From: Phalacrocorax aristotelis
Lineage: Eukaryota > Chordata > Aves > Suliformes > Phalacrocoracidae
Direction: 5' to 3'
Length of the DNA stretch: 64,000 nt
Assembly: GCF_949628215.1 (NCBI RefSeq)
Contig: NC_134277.1
Span: forward strand, 30,889,058 to 30,953,057
The notes beneath the pieces are model-generated. The model was not told where the DNA came from. It worked only from the letters and a program-made list of their open reading frames with translations, and ran no database searches. The translations under genes and the position numbers were made by a program. This document shows positions 13,123-26,149 of the stretch, piece after piece. Position 1 is the stretch's first letter. Each line of letters begins with the position of its first letter.

Positions 13123-16100
13123 GAAACCGTTTTTGTTTGCCACGGTATGGGAAGAGACATGCTGGACTCAGTAAAAGACATTCACTTTATCTATGCTAGC
13201 ACTATATACGTACGAACTGAGATGCAGAAAATAAATGGACATTCTGCCTACGTTCAGGCCATGTTAGCAGCACAGAAGGATGAGTTCACACTTCACATCA
13301 TCTTTTCCAAATGAACTGGAGTTCTCATATGAATTCTTTCGGTATTTTCAGTAGGATTTGTCTGTTTGCTTTGTCTTAAAGCACATTAGAGCTGATGTGT
13401 TCGAGTGTAGTACTTCCCGCTTTGATCAAGTCTTGGTCACCAGTGCTACACCACTGTTTTAACTTAGATCTTATCCTTTGTATAGAGATACTGTTAAAAA
13501 AACATCCCCCTTCCATATTCTTGCCTATATATAGTTATTTCTAGAAAACGTTGCTACTCAAAGGCAAGTCTGGAAGAGGGTAAGTTCAGAAAAAGGCACG
13601 ACCACATTCAGATTTTAAAATTTTGTATAAGATTCATGCTGCTGTTATTACAAGTTAAATTTAACCAGTTAGTTCCCTCATAGCATACATCTAAAACCAG
13701 GCCACCTGTGTGAACACTGAGAGGGACAACGGGTTTTTTATTCATTACTGTTTCCTTGTCTCGTACAAGGAGTAAGAAAGTATTTGTGACTGGAACACCG
13801 TATACCAGGCAAACTGGAAGAAACAACAATTTTTATGAGGGATGTGTTCTTTTCTGCATCTCCTGCTGCTTAAAAATAAAACTGGTATCTTTAAGCTCCT
13901 GCGCACTCTGAGGTAAAATCTTTCTCCACCTTGATGCAAAGAGCACTCCCGTAAGGGGCAAGCTGCACACACACAGCTACAGAGCTGCTGTAGCCTCTCT
14001 GTGGGTAACCTGCAGAGCTCGGCCACTTCCTTCATATTCTTTCTAGGGCTGGGTAGCAAGCTACAGAGTGCTGCATCTCTTCAGTTTTTCAATTTCTTCA
14101 ACTTCCCTAACCTAAGGCCAGGCAAAAGTGGAAAACTAAGGTTACAAATGGTTCAAGGGATGGAATCGGTGAAGGCAACTGTGCAATTCAATGTAATATG
14201 ACTGAGATTGAGATGAAATTAAATTTAATTAAATGACACTATTATTTACTTCAGTAAAACTAATACAATATAAAGTTGGAACTCAACAGTAATATCCCAT
14301 TTTTTCAGTATCTTACTCAGTCATATCATTTCATTACTGCTTTGATGCTCACATAGAAGTAACGAATGCTTAGACCATAGATGTAGGTGCAACAATTTTT
14401 CCCCAAATATTTACAGATAAATCAGTTGCAGAGTAGTCTGTGTACATTATTATATATTATTACACACATAGTGGTCAGGTGTTCTTCATGTTACTAAGAA
14501 CCATTCAGCAGTGCTTCCAGTTATCATTTATTTTAGTTTAAAGCTTAAAATGAAGTAGCTTTGGTAATCCTCGTTAAAACATAGGCTACACCTGAACATC
14601 AGGACAGTGTCTTTACAAGACAGCTCTTCCGACTGCAAAACATGGAAAATTTAAGTAATACTTTGAGTTAAGACAGGAATGCAAGATATAACCATAGTAT
14701 ATTCAACTGCGTGCTCAAATTTGGTCTGAAAGAAGGAACCCAAGGTCTTCATTAGGACAAAAATAATTAAACAAAAAAGCGCCTTTTAATATGTAAAAAA
14801 GGTTGCAAAGAGAAGTATGGTTCAGTGCTACCTGAGGCTCCTAGATAACACAGCTACCCTATGATTTTTTGCTCAGAGCCCTGATGAAGAGCAATACATT
14901 ATGGACACTGCACTTCTGTCCCTAAGCACAGGGATCCAGCATGCTGCTTACATCCAAATTAATACATCATCAGGCATTAACATCATAACTCAATGAGTGA
15001 GAAGGTCCTACCTGTGAGACCTCCTTGTCTTCCTCTCCGTATGCAGTTTAAAAATAGCTTGTTTGACTTTGGGATGGAGGTGACCACTGTAAGCAGGGGC
15101 TGTTTTCACTTGCGAGCAAGCAATTAAAGCAACCTCAGCCTCTCAGCTGTCTACCTCCAGCTACTGATAAACTGCAGGTACTAGTTTCTTCTTCTCACCA
15201 TGCTATTTCCAGTGCCCCATGTTTTATTAAGTTTCTTTGGAATTAGCAAGTTGAAATGGTGATTTGTGGTTTCTGTGGGGTTTTGTTGTTGCTATCCATT
15301 TCTGCAAAGTCCTGTCCCAGAAGAGAGGCTGAGGAGCATTAGTGCAGCAGGGACAGAGGAAGGCAAAACTCGGGCTGAAGTTCTGCTCCTAAAAACTGTA
15401 TCCTGATTTGTCAGTGTGGTCTGCACCTAACTTACACCCCTGTACACAGACGGCAGCTCAAATTTGCCCCAGCTGTTCTGTTCTGCTCAGGTCCACAGTT
15501 CCTATAGTGTTACAAAATCAAAGCGTCACGTACGGGGTTCAATGTGTGGCAGATTTAGGCATCAAGCACGGGTCACTGGCCAGAGAGTACAGCCCAAGGT
15601 ACAGATCTTTTTTAAGTTGGCCTGTGTAACTGGGATCTTAGAATAATCTTTGCAGAATCCAAAGGGAGTCATGGAAAAATGCAAGGAAAATAGAGGCCAA
15701 ACCCGATGTGCCTCTTAGCTAACCCTTAGCCCAGTGGACCTTTGATATAACACAGGGTTTGCCCCAAATATCTCTGCTTCAGGAGGAAAGATTTAAATGA
15801 GTTCAGTAAAACAGAGGTTGGAAAGAATAAAGCCAATCCTATTGCTCTCTGACTTGTGGTCATTCCACAGTTGTGTAACCTTGTGGCTCCTTGCCCTCTC
15901 AGCAGCCTCCTGACCACAAGAATACAATACTTTTTAATTCATCAGTTTTAGCCTTTTGCAGTACAGCTTCTCATTGCCACAATGAAGTACAGCATCGCTT
16001 ACAATATATTCACATTTGGACTGCACTAAAACCTCTTTTGAGATACTTTGATCTTTTCACACTCGCGTACAGTATCAGCATGCTGCCATGAGTTAATAAA

Positions 16101-17439
16101 GCGTTATTTTCAATTTCTTCCCTTATGTGGCTGTTTGGATGCCAGGAGGCTTAGTCAGACACTGTAGCTTCTTTGTACCAATTGTGACTCTAATAAAGAT
16201 GTGCAGGCACAGAGACAAGGACCTGCTCCCAAAGCAGCACTAGGTTGCTCTGGAAAGGAATGAGAGTTTTCCAGAACTATGCAAACATTTGGTTGAGCAA
16301 AGAAGCTTGAAGTCCAGAAAATTTCTGCTCTCCAGCTTTTGTAACACAGGATTTCTCTTGTTCAAGAGGTGTTTGGAGAGGCAGAAAAGCCCAAATTGCC
16401 TCATCCTTAACAACCTACAAGCTGGAGAATTCCCCATTAAGCTCTGTGAAGGTCTTGCTCAGTTAGCAAGGTTACACAGGTCACCCATAGCTTTGATTTA
16501 TGGTGTAAGAAGTTAACCTGACATTACTCAGATGATTTGCATGATTTGAATTAGTTAGTTTGCTAAGTCCAATAATCAAAATTCCTTCTTTTTTTTAGGG
16601 CAGTTGGTGACCTTTGCTTTTCTACTGCCTGGCATCAAATACACCACCTCTACATATGAGTCCATCACTTGCCTCACTTCAAACCTGATGCCCCAGAACT
16701 ATCCCTACAGTTTTGAAACTGATGTGACAATGGGGAATTGTGAAGAAATGTGGCAATGATTGAAAGCATTCAAATTTTTGTTGTGATAGAGACCCAGTTG
16801 TAGCCTTGGCAATGGTGCTTATATATAGTATCTAAGAAAAACTTTATATCTTGTAGTGGAAAGGCCTACAATTTCTTGCATGCTGGACTCAGTAATTCAA
16901 TCTCACTAGACTCATTCAGTTGTTATTAATTATGATGAAGCACTAATGTGACTGTTCCCACGTAATTACTCTTTCCAAAACACTCTCCTGAAAAACAGGT
17001 TCTTACCCTAGCAGCTAGATCCAAACAGTAGCTCCTCCCACTTGATAAAACCCAGAACGGAGCAACTACCCTGCAAACATACAGGAGTGGTATAACTCTA
17101 CAAGCTTGTCTGCAGTACTTGCAGCAGCTCATTTGCAATATATGCCTTTAGTTGGAGTTAAATTTAGAAATGCAGAACATAGTCCCGGTATCTTCTTGTA
17201 TATAGCCACATGAAAAAGCAAATAATTGGCCATAGAAGAGCCAGGAAATTCCTCAGAAAGGAAGCAGGGCAAAGTTCCCCACAAAAGTGTAACTGTATTG
17301 TTGATATATTTATCACTGAAGTCAGTTTAACCTTTTTACTAACCTATAAGAATTTTTGAGAATAAATTCATGTTTCTCTGCCTGGTGGCTGCTGTTGCTT
17401 CTAGTGATCATATGACAGCCCAATGGGGAAGAGAATCTT

Positions 17440-17830
17440 CTGAAATTTGTGTTCCCTGGGGTAGGGGGTTCCTCCCCTCTGGAGAAGCTGAGGGATGCGA
17501 CAGCCTCAGCACTGAGCAAGGGAACTCCAACGGTGGCAGCTGCTTCTCCTTCTCTACCCTTACCGCTTCTCCATTAGGGATGCGCCAAAAGCCAGAAGCG
17601 AGGAGAGCACCTCTTGTGCCCAGCTCCTTTCCTCCTGTCTTCCTCCCTCCTTCCAGCTGAGGTTAGGAGGTGAAGTCCTGCAGCAGCTGACTGCCCCTTG
17701 GCTTCCGCTCCCTCCTCAGGGCAGCCAGGCTGCTCGCATGCCCCAGCCCGGTCCCGCTGCGGGTGCGAATGTAGGAAGTCCCTTTGAAAGGAGTTCCCAG
17801 GAACTCCCTTCCTGTTGTACGGAGCTGTGA
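17440..17830. other. Orphan GC-rich, CpG-bearing patch
   Basis: Base composition changes abruptly here inside AT-rich intergenic DNA. About 390 bp are GC-rich and hold about a dozen CpG dinucleotides, whereas the flanks are nearly CpG-free. The overlapping 96-codon frame (17,370-17,660, + strand) has no recognisable domain and is probably a by-product of GC-rich, stop-poor sequence. Options are a weak orphan CpG island (an enhancer or lncRNA promoter) or an old unclassified repeat. The sequence alone does not decide. Confidence 0.35.
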
Positions 17831-20800
17831 TCGTAGCTATATTATTAAATTCAATGCTATTACGTTAGTAGCTTAAAAACGCAATGAAATCATCTAGGCC
17901 ATTGTATTTGTCCATGACCAGTGAAAGAGGAAAGGAGTGGCATACATAATGCCAAGAAATTAGCATTATAATATTCTTTCTTATTAATAACCAAAAATGT
18001 TATCATTAATATAGGTGGATGAATATTAAAAAAACCCATGCTGAAATTTAGCAGCAACCTTTAAAGCAGGTTATCATCACCCAGTCCTGCGGCAGGCTTT
18101 CCTGCTAGCAAGCAGAGCAGCGGGAACATTCCTTGGTGAAGAGTTGTTTTATGGACTTGAGACAGGTAATCCTAAAGCAGAAAACTTGTTAGGGATCAAA
18201 AGGCCAATTTAGAGGCTTTGATTATTTCATTTGGATTTTGCGATTTTTTAGATGCTCATTTATAATATAAGGAAACCAAAGGGATTTTTTTTTTTTAAAG
18301 GATAAGCAACCAGTAACAGGAGTTTCCCACACGGCACTTTTGCAGTACCATTTTCTTTCATAATTGTTCCTTTTTTCTTTTGTTCAAATACAAGCCATTG
18401 TAGATGAAACTGTATGGCTGTCTTCTGCAGTTTAAACCTTTGTTTGTGCACTAACGAATCTAACTAGGTGTCAGAGCAGACTCTAATGAGCATCACTCGC
18501 TTTCATTTAACTCTACAGCTTGCCGTTATACACTTTAGAAGCTCTGTTGGTTTATTCATAGCAATCACTAGATATTCTTTTTCATTATATAGATACTAGG
18601 ATACTAGTTTTCCCTGTTGTGCCTTTCATTATTAAGGGAACTATGAAATGTTAATACTGGCCTCAAAACCCAGGGCAAAAATGCTCCCAATCCTATTTGA
18701 AATGCAATCGCTCATACTGTAAATGATCATACAGATCTGAGCACAAACAGCTTGAAATTTTCTTAATTTATTTATGAAAGAATGAAAGAAAAAGAATGAA
18801 GAATGTCCCCTGTTTAACCCACTTGTATGATTTACCTTATTAACTGATTTTTTAAAGTTAATTTAAGCAGCAGGACTGCAATTATAAAAGCATCCATAAA
18901 CAACTATTAACAACTGTCGTATTCCCGCCCAGGTTCTTAGCTCAGATCTTAAACCCAGAAACACTTAACACTTCAGAGCTTATCCCTGAGTCAGTTTTGA
19001 AAGGGGTTTGTCCTACCAAGCTGTCTTTGTGAATTCCTGACTCTGGTACCTGGAATATTGCAAAGCAGCCCACATGAACCATAATTTATTGCTACTGTTG
19101 ATGGTCAGGCCAGATATTATACGGTTCGAAACACACTTCAAAGGGATAAGTCCTGAAAAGAGCTGACTCCTTTTTGTGCTAATGATGCCAGTCACAAGTC
19201 TTTATTAATTTTATATGATGTTTTGATTTCTTGTAAGTTTCAAATTTTTAAAGAACAGATATAATCCTTAATTTAATTTAGGAATTCTTTTATTTTTTAA
19301 TTAAAAATATTTCCATGCTAATGATTTCTTCACCTTTCTTCCCTAATATTGTAAACTGACAATTTTTAAATAGTTTCTATTAGACTTTATATAACACTAT
19401 TTTTAAAAAAATTTATATTAAACTCAGCTCTACTCAGCTCTAGGTTTAGTAGAAATGTTTAACTCCTGTTCTGATCAAATACATAATTGGTATTTAAATA
19501 AGTACTACTTCAGACAAAACAAACAACTTTCCAGAGTTTACAGATCAAGTGTCAGTTTTCACACTATTTTATCTCATACCTGTGCCTGATTTAGGTTGAC
19601 CAGCCTCTAATTGAGACAAATGTAGCCATTATTTGTATTTAAATTCCATTATTCTGTCACTTCACACACTGAAGTCTGAAGAAGATGCATTTAATTTACT
19701 TGACATTACACTCACATCATCCTTGTACATAATCTGCCATAGATATTGTATCCTAGAACAAGTCCTAGGGCATTAATCCACCTCAACTAATTAATGTTAC
19801 TTTCTAGATCCCCCCAATAAATGTTTGGCTAAACACTATTTGTATTTTATTACGGTGCTGTAGTTCTACTACATAGTTGTGCTCTGAGTACAAAAAGACT
19901 TTCAAAAGCCCAAGAACCATTTTTATTAGATTTTTTTCTGTAACACTAGAGAATCTAAAAGGTAATAATGGATATTATCTCCACTTCTAATTTTATTTTA
20001 TCAGCTTTTTTGCTGGTTTGGGTAAATTCTAAAAACTGACATGTCTTATTAGGACATTATCTAAGAATATTTGGTCAAATCCTTAACAAATAAGTCAAAA
20101 TACAACATGGTCAACTTATCTTTTACACATCTTCCAAGTGCTATGACAGTAAGACCAATATCTGCTTCTGGCAAATTTCATACCCATTTCTGTGTTAACA
20201 TTTAATGACAGAGTAGTGTTAGCAAAGTGTTTGGATTATATGTATTTAATGTGTGCATGTGAACATGTAACAAGAATTCCAATGCAAAAATATCATTCTT
20301 ATCTTATGAATTTACCTTGGTGGGCTTTATATAAACCAGCATAAAAATCTTTCATTTAAATGCAGTTGTGTTCCCTGAACTGGATTGTTGTCATCAAAAA
20401 AAGCGAAATTTCTAAGCAAATAATAAAAATGCATAGATATTTTGTCTTAACAAAATCCTGGGATGATCATGACATCATTCTTTATCAAACTTTTTTCTTT
20501 ATGCAGTAAACTTTCTGATAAGGACCATGTCAAGAACACCTCTGTAGCTTTAAGAAAATTTAAAACTTCTGGATTTGATACCAGTTCTGTATTAATGAGG
20601 CCTACCTAAATCATTTTTCCTCCCCAGTTAAACAGTATACTTGCATTTTAATTAAATATTTAAATTTTATATGTATGCATATGTGTTAATATTCAGTCAA
20701 GTACATTTTCTATATGACAATATGAGAATTAAAAAACAGAAGTCATTTTAACTCAGGCCACTGGCCACTGTATTTGTTACATAGACAGGGCATAAGGAAC

Positions 20801-22169
20801 AAAAACTCTGACCTAAAGCATTTGCAGATTTAAACACAACCCCTAAAATAAAGAATATAAGAAATTCTTTCCCTGACTAATAAGAAAGACAATCTCTCAT
20901 TCCACATCCAGACATATGGCCTTATTGCTATAGGCAACCATAATTATTCCTGAAACTTTCTCCTCCTGTGCTTGTCTGTGTGAATATGAACATAAAATAT
21001 ACTGAGTATCAGTGCCCTATAGATAATTATTTGGAATAAACACCAATTTCTATCTGCTGATAGAGTTATCACACATAGATAGAGATTTCTGCTACACCAA
21101 AATTAATGGCTCAGGGAGAAGGTGTAATTCTTGAAGAACCCAATATATCTGATAAACTGTTTACAGTCTAGATAGTCACAGCTGTAAAGTATGTTACCAG
21201 TTTCTCACAGTGGGAATGAGCAACAGGGAAGGCAATGCTTGTTGGAGACTTCAGTTCCTGATACTTTGGATAAAGAAGTTGAGGTCTTCATATCTATAAA
21301 ACAGGCACAGAAATACTTTTAAAAATTTACTCCGTCAGCTGTGCATATATGTGCACTATAAAAACGGATTGGTGGAACTTTGTATGAGGCACTCCCTGGA
21401 AAATTCACCTCCTTTCAGGTTTAAAAAGAGCTGGTTTCTCAGGTGTGCTAAAGAATTAAAGAGATGATCAGTGAAAGCTTCCCCTCAATTTCAGTTGCAC
21501 ACAAAATGTTCTTTTCTGTTTGTTTTGATGTCAATATCTGATCTAAATTTACCATTCATTGAGACCAGTGTTCAGTCATTAAAAGTTCTTAAGATTTCTT
21601 ATCTTGTATAAGTAAAAATCACTTAAGTGCAAAAAGCCTCATACCATAAAAGCACGTGCTAACATGAGGTTTGATCGGCCTTTTGCCAAAACTAGGCGTC
21701 ATGAATATCCCTGTAAAGATTCCCTTTATAGACTCCCTTCAGTTTTCTCTTCCTCTTTTTAATCCTGATTTCTACTCTGTTCAAAAATTGTTAGCTCATA
21801 AACTTCATATGTAATCAAAAAGCCAATTTCAGTTCAGAGTTTAAAAAAAAAGTGTAAATGTGTTACAGACTAGGGAGAAATTAGGAAAGAAAATACAATT
21901 GGCTCTGATGGTCTTGTTTATTTACATATCCTTTCACAGAGTCTGTAATAAGACTCTGAAATCAAGCTATGAGACATCCAAGGCTGAAGAAACTAAGAAC
22001 TCTTAGTGTTTTGGGGTTCTTTTTTACCTGAAAGAGCTTCCGAATTAGAAGGCAACTTGGCAATTTCTATACTTCCACCTTGTCTACCACCACATAACTT
22101 TTTTCTTTCATATAAAGCTGATGAGTGTCAGAAGGATCCATTTCTTTCACTGAGTTTTCCATTACTTCC
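17831..22169. other. Intergenic AT-rich DNA, no gene seen
   Basis: Very AT-rich, with only short random frames. I see no recognisable repeat family, RNA gene or exon-like segment with splice sites and coding bias. Confidence 0.6.
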
Positions 22170-22176
22170 TGTCGTG

Positions 22177-22214
22177 GTTTAACCCCAGCCAGCAACAGCC
22201 GGCTGGGATTAAAC
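22177..22214. repeat. Inverted repeat at the LTR 5' end
   Basis: Two 14-base arms (22,177-22,190 and 22,201-22,214) are reverse complements with one mismatch. They are separated by a 10-base spacer that adds a further CAGCC/GGCTG pairing. It lies a few bases inside the LTR start and could form a hairpin in DNA or RNA. The related LTR at 63,561 keeps part of the first arm but not the second. Confidence 0.8.
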
Positions 22215-22467
22215 AGCCCCACACAGCCACTCACTCACTCCCTGCCGGTGGGATGGGGGAAAGAATTGGAAGAGTAAAAATGAGAAAACTCGTGAGTTGA
22301 GATAAAGACAGTTTAAGAGGTAAAGCAAAAGCTGCGCGTGCAAGCAAAGCAAAACAAGGGATTAATTCGCTGCTTCCCATGGGCAGGCAGGTGTTCAGCC
22401 ATCTCCAGGAAAGCAGGGCTCCTTCATGTGTAACGGTTACTTGGGAAGGCAAACGCCATCACTCCAA

Positions 22468-22512
22468 AAGACAGACAGACAGACAGACACAACCACCCCC
22501 ACCCCCCCACAC
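22468..22512 (+). repeat. CAGA microsatellite and C-rich tract inside the LTR
   Basis: Several consecutive CAGA units are followed by a run of C-rich sequence interrupted by A. It is simple-sequence DNA within LTR copy 1 and is absent from the related copy at 63,561, so it expanded after the copies diverged. Confidence 0.8.
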
Positions 22513-22814
22513 CCGTTCCTTCTTCCCCCAGCTTTCTAAGCTGAGCATGACGCCATACGGTGTGGGATGTCCCTTTGGTGACTTGGGGTCAGCGGTCCCG
22601 GCTGTGTCCCCTCCGAGCTTCCTGTGCCCCCCCAGCCTGCTCGCTGGTGGGGTGGGGCAAGAGGCAGGAAAGGCCTTGACTCTGTGTAAGCGCTGCTCAT
22701 CAGTAACTAAAACACGCCTGTGTTATCAACACTGTTTTCATCACAAATCCAAAACACAGCCCCATACTAGGTATTGTGAAGAAAATTAACTCTACCCCAG
22801 ACAAAACCAGCACA

Positions 22815-25800
22815 CCTGCATATAACTTTCTGTTTACTTTTTTTTCCCCCTAAAATATTAGTTATGCTAATTTTTGTTTTTTGTTTTTTTTTTCCTGATG
22901 GCATGGTTATAAGTTCAGGAATTTTTTCAATTATACAAAAAAAAAAATCCCCAGAAAGTTCCTTTCATATTGGCTATGTGTATATTTATGTGTATATTTT
23001 GTTAGTAAAGCCACATGCCGAGAAGGTATTATAGATTCTTGCAAATTGTTCTCAGGGTAGTTTACCTTTACAGGGAGTAGGAGGACTATCACACCTTTCC
23101 TGTGATCAATTACAAAGCAAAATTAAAAGAACTCTAAAGAAAACTAAAGAATAAATACTAAAAGCAATCCACATGTTATCACCTTACTGAGAGCACAAGT
23201 GATTTTGCAAAACTTTAGCGACATAATTTCAAATATTGAACTAAGCTGTAAATGTTAAATCATCTTAATTATTCCAGAAATGTATTCATTTCTAATTTAC
23301 ATTAGCATGCAAATAAATCAAGCTTTTTTTCCTGCCCTAGCAACCTCTTTCACGTGTTAATTGCTAGTTTGCCGTTGGGTTCTTTTGCCTGAGGAAGGAG
23401 TCTTGCATTTTATTTTACATCCAGAATACCAACATTAAAGTATCTTATCCATCCAATTGCAGTGGGTGCTTAAATTTACAGGCAGCTAGGGGAAATATAC
23501 CATGTTGTATATAGGAAATGCAGCATCTTGTAAGAAAATATCTTAGAAGGTTTTTTTGAGCAACAAAGAATTCTGAAAATATTTTAAATAGGCTTATGTA
23601 TTCCCTACTTCCCACCACACTTCTCATCTATGTCCTTCTACGTTATTTCCCCTACATTAAGAGGGAAAAGATTAGTGGATCTACACAGAATAGTGGAAAA
23701 GTGCTCTCAATGAGTTAAGACAGTTGTGCTTTTACCACTCTTATTTTAATGAGATGCTAGGATTTTGAACATAGTAACTTTGCTACTCTCCTCCCACAAA
23801 TATCTTGCATAAATCTAATGTTACTACAAAACTGCCAAATTATTGCACGCCTAAATTGCTGCCATTAAAATAAAGCACCTGTACAGAGCCACACAAGTGC
23901 CAGCAAACCAGTCTTTATCCTCACACATCTGCTTCACTGTCACCCAGCCTGCCACACAGTATCCATCACAGCTCAGGAGCTGGCAATCCAGCAGCATTTA
24001 AAGGTAAAATAACCAGTCTGGTATGGGCAGGGGTGGGAGGCGAGAGATAAATCACCCACAGGCTTACACCTGTGATCTAAGCTCTCTTCTGCTAGCAATG
24101 TTGTACCTGAGGGGGTTAGTATCTAATTAGGCTCTCTGCTCATTTAGTGAGGGGGTTCTAGCGAAACAAGTTTTGCTAATTGAGCTAAACTATACTTTTA
24201 AAATATTATGTGTTCTCAAAGGAATAAACTGGAGACTGAAAGTCACTCATTGGGCCTTCAGGAAGGAAAGGCCACACACACATGGCCTTTTAATTTTAAC
24301 ATCAGTTATACTTCACATGTAAGGAAGATTGTTCTAACGTAAGAGAACCTAAAAACTTCTTCCAGAACTGTGAAATATCTATGGCATTAAAAAAAGACAC
24401 GCCAGCTCAGGTCAGAGGAGAACTTCATTGAATTAGACTGTGAAAATGTTCAAATATTCATTTAGTTAAATTATCTGTGCTACGAGTTTCATGATAATGT
24501 ACAGTAAAGGAACAGTAGCTATAGCATGACTTCCAACTGAATTTCAAAGAAATGTATTAAAAATATCAATATTAGCATATCAAATTTTTGAAAGAGAAAT
24601 GGGGCCATTAAGAGGCCAAATCCCACTTCATTATTTCCAGTTCAGTTCAGACCAGGGATAAATGATAGTTAATGCAAAATGCTACTCATTGGCCAATGTA
24701 AAATGAGTTGTTGGTCTCAGGCCAGGTCCTACCAGACAGATAGGTACCACACAAAGCCATCTGTAGTAATTACTCCCCTGGGCCTTGATCTTGCAGATGT
24801 CTGCACAGTTTTATGCATACGAGCAGCATCACTAACTCAAAGACTTTCTGATTTTGGCCTTGTTTTCATGGGAACGTCTCATACTCATGCAGATCAGTAC
24901 ATGCGTAAGCATTTGCAGTGTGAGAATACAGGCTGACAGCCTTGGCAGAATTGTCAGAAATTGAAGGAGGGTAAAAATTAAACAATCCATTCGCCTATTT
25001 GTGTGGGACATCTAATTCTTAATGGAGAACCACTGATGAGTATGTGTCTGGCTGCGTGTCAGCAGCCTGCCAGCGCACTGTCCCTGTTCTGTGGATGGAA
25101 CGTGGAGGACATCTTTACGCTTTAAAACCAGATGGCATATATTCTTATTTTTATAAAAAATAAAAATGCATAAAACTATAAATAATTTTATGATTAGAAA
25201 GGCTACATTTTAAAAAGTGAACTGCTCAAAGCAAGTTTCAGTGCTTCATCTTTCCACATGCTGTGGCTTTCCTTTCCTAGACATGTGACAGAAGCATTTA
25301 CCATGTCATTAATTCATGGAGACTGTAATAATGATGCCTCTTATCAAAGTCAGGTTGACCAATAAATGAAAACTCCACACATATGTATGAGCAATGATGA
25401 ATGTCCTTTATAGCAATAAACAGATTGCATTGCTCTGTGCAAGCCACAGGAGCAAAAGGACCATTTTGTCACCACATCTTGTATGTACAAGAACAGATAA
25501 AATGTAAATGATGTAAATGATCCTCAGGAGACTACAGCATATTTTACTACAACTGTTCTGCTTTTGTAGTTATAGAAAGTCAGCTAGACCATGCCTATTA
25601 CAGCCTACAGGCAAACCAGAGATAGCTGTGCCTCGCTCATGCTAAAGCAACAGCGTTACTGCCAGATTTTATTTTTTGTTCTTTTCTTCTGCATACAGAC
25701 ATTTCTTACACAAATTACAACAATGTACCCAAAAAATGAAAGCGTGATTTTCAAAAAGAACCTTACCTCTTACACAGCTCTCAAAAAGGTGTAAGGTGTA

Positions 25801-26149
25801 ATTTTTTCATGGATACATTTCTTACAAGTCATACACATTTACATTAAAAGTTCATTATATTGCTTGTCAGATTCTCATCTCCTGCTACAGAGATAAACCT
25901 GGCTTTTTGAAGACTACCCAACAGAGCATAAAAATTTCTTTTCTTAAAGTTTTAGCTCTATTTTAAGAGTACTTGAAAGAAGGTTTTGCAAAATCAGTGA
26001 CATTACGTGTGATTTGAATGTTTTAACATGACTACCTCATCTAGAGCTGCCCAGATACACTCTTTCGTAGTTTCTGTCAATGATTTCTTGCTTTACATGT
26101 ATCCAAGCTGTATGTAATACAGCCATGCATGTATTAGAAAAAAAACCAA
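22815..26149. other. Intergenic DNA, no gene seen
   Basis: AT-rich sequence with short random frames only. One segment near 24,060-24,190 is less AT-biased and contains the string GAGGGGGTT twice, about 50 bp apart. I cannot assign it a role. Confidence 0.6.

Larger units (their letters stand above)
1..17439. other. Intergenic AT-rich DNA, no gene seen
   Basis: Open frames in this stretch are short (145 codons or fewer), have no recognisable domain and sit in AT-rich, stop-rich DNA, so none is called as a gene. The visible structure is limited to homopolymers: a G run near 4,458, A18 at 8,355-8,372 and A24 at 13,099-13,122. In the human map the region upstream of TMEM106B is a gene desert reaching to the 5' end of THSD7A, which is transcribed away from TMEM106B, and this stretch fits that picture. 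Distant enhancers could be present but cannot be shown from one sequence. Confidence 0.6.
22170..22814 (+). mobile_element. Solo LTR-type avian endogenous retrovirus fragment (LTR copy 1)
   Basis: The block starts TGTCGTGG and ends CCAGCACA, so it has the TGT...ACA ends of a retroviral LTR. It is GC-richer than its surroundings. The body aligns by eye, in the same order and orientation, with a second copy at 63,561 to the window end; shared landmarks include a GGTGGGATGG stretch, GAGAAAACTC or AGAAAACTCATG, GATAAAGA followed by AGTTTAA, and GAGCATGA followed by CCATA. This family resembles LTRs common in many birds (ERVL-like class, from memory). There is no internal retroviral coding sequence on either side, which fits a solo LTR. 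I could not find a convincing target-site duplication (flanks ACTTCC and CCTGCA), so exact ends are approximate. A CAGA tetranucleotide array and a C-rich tract lie inside. Confidence 0.75.
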
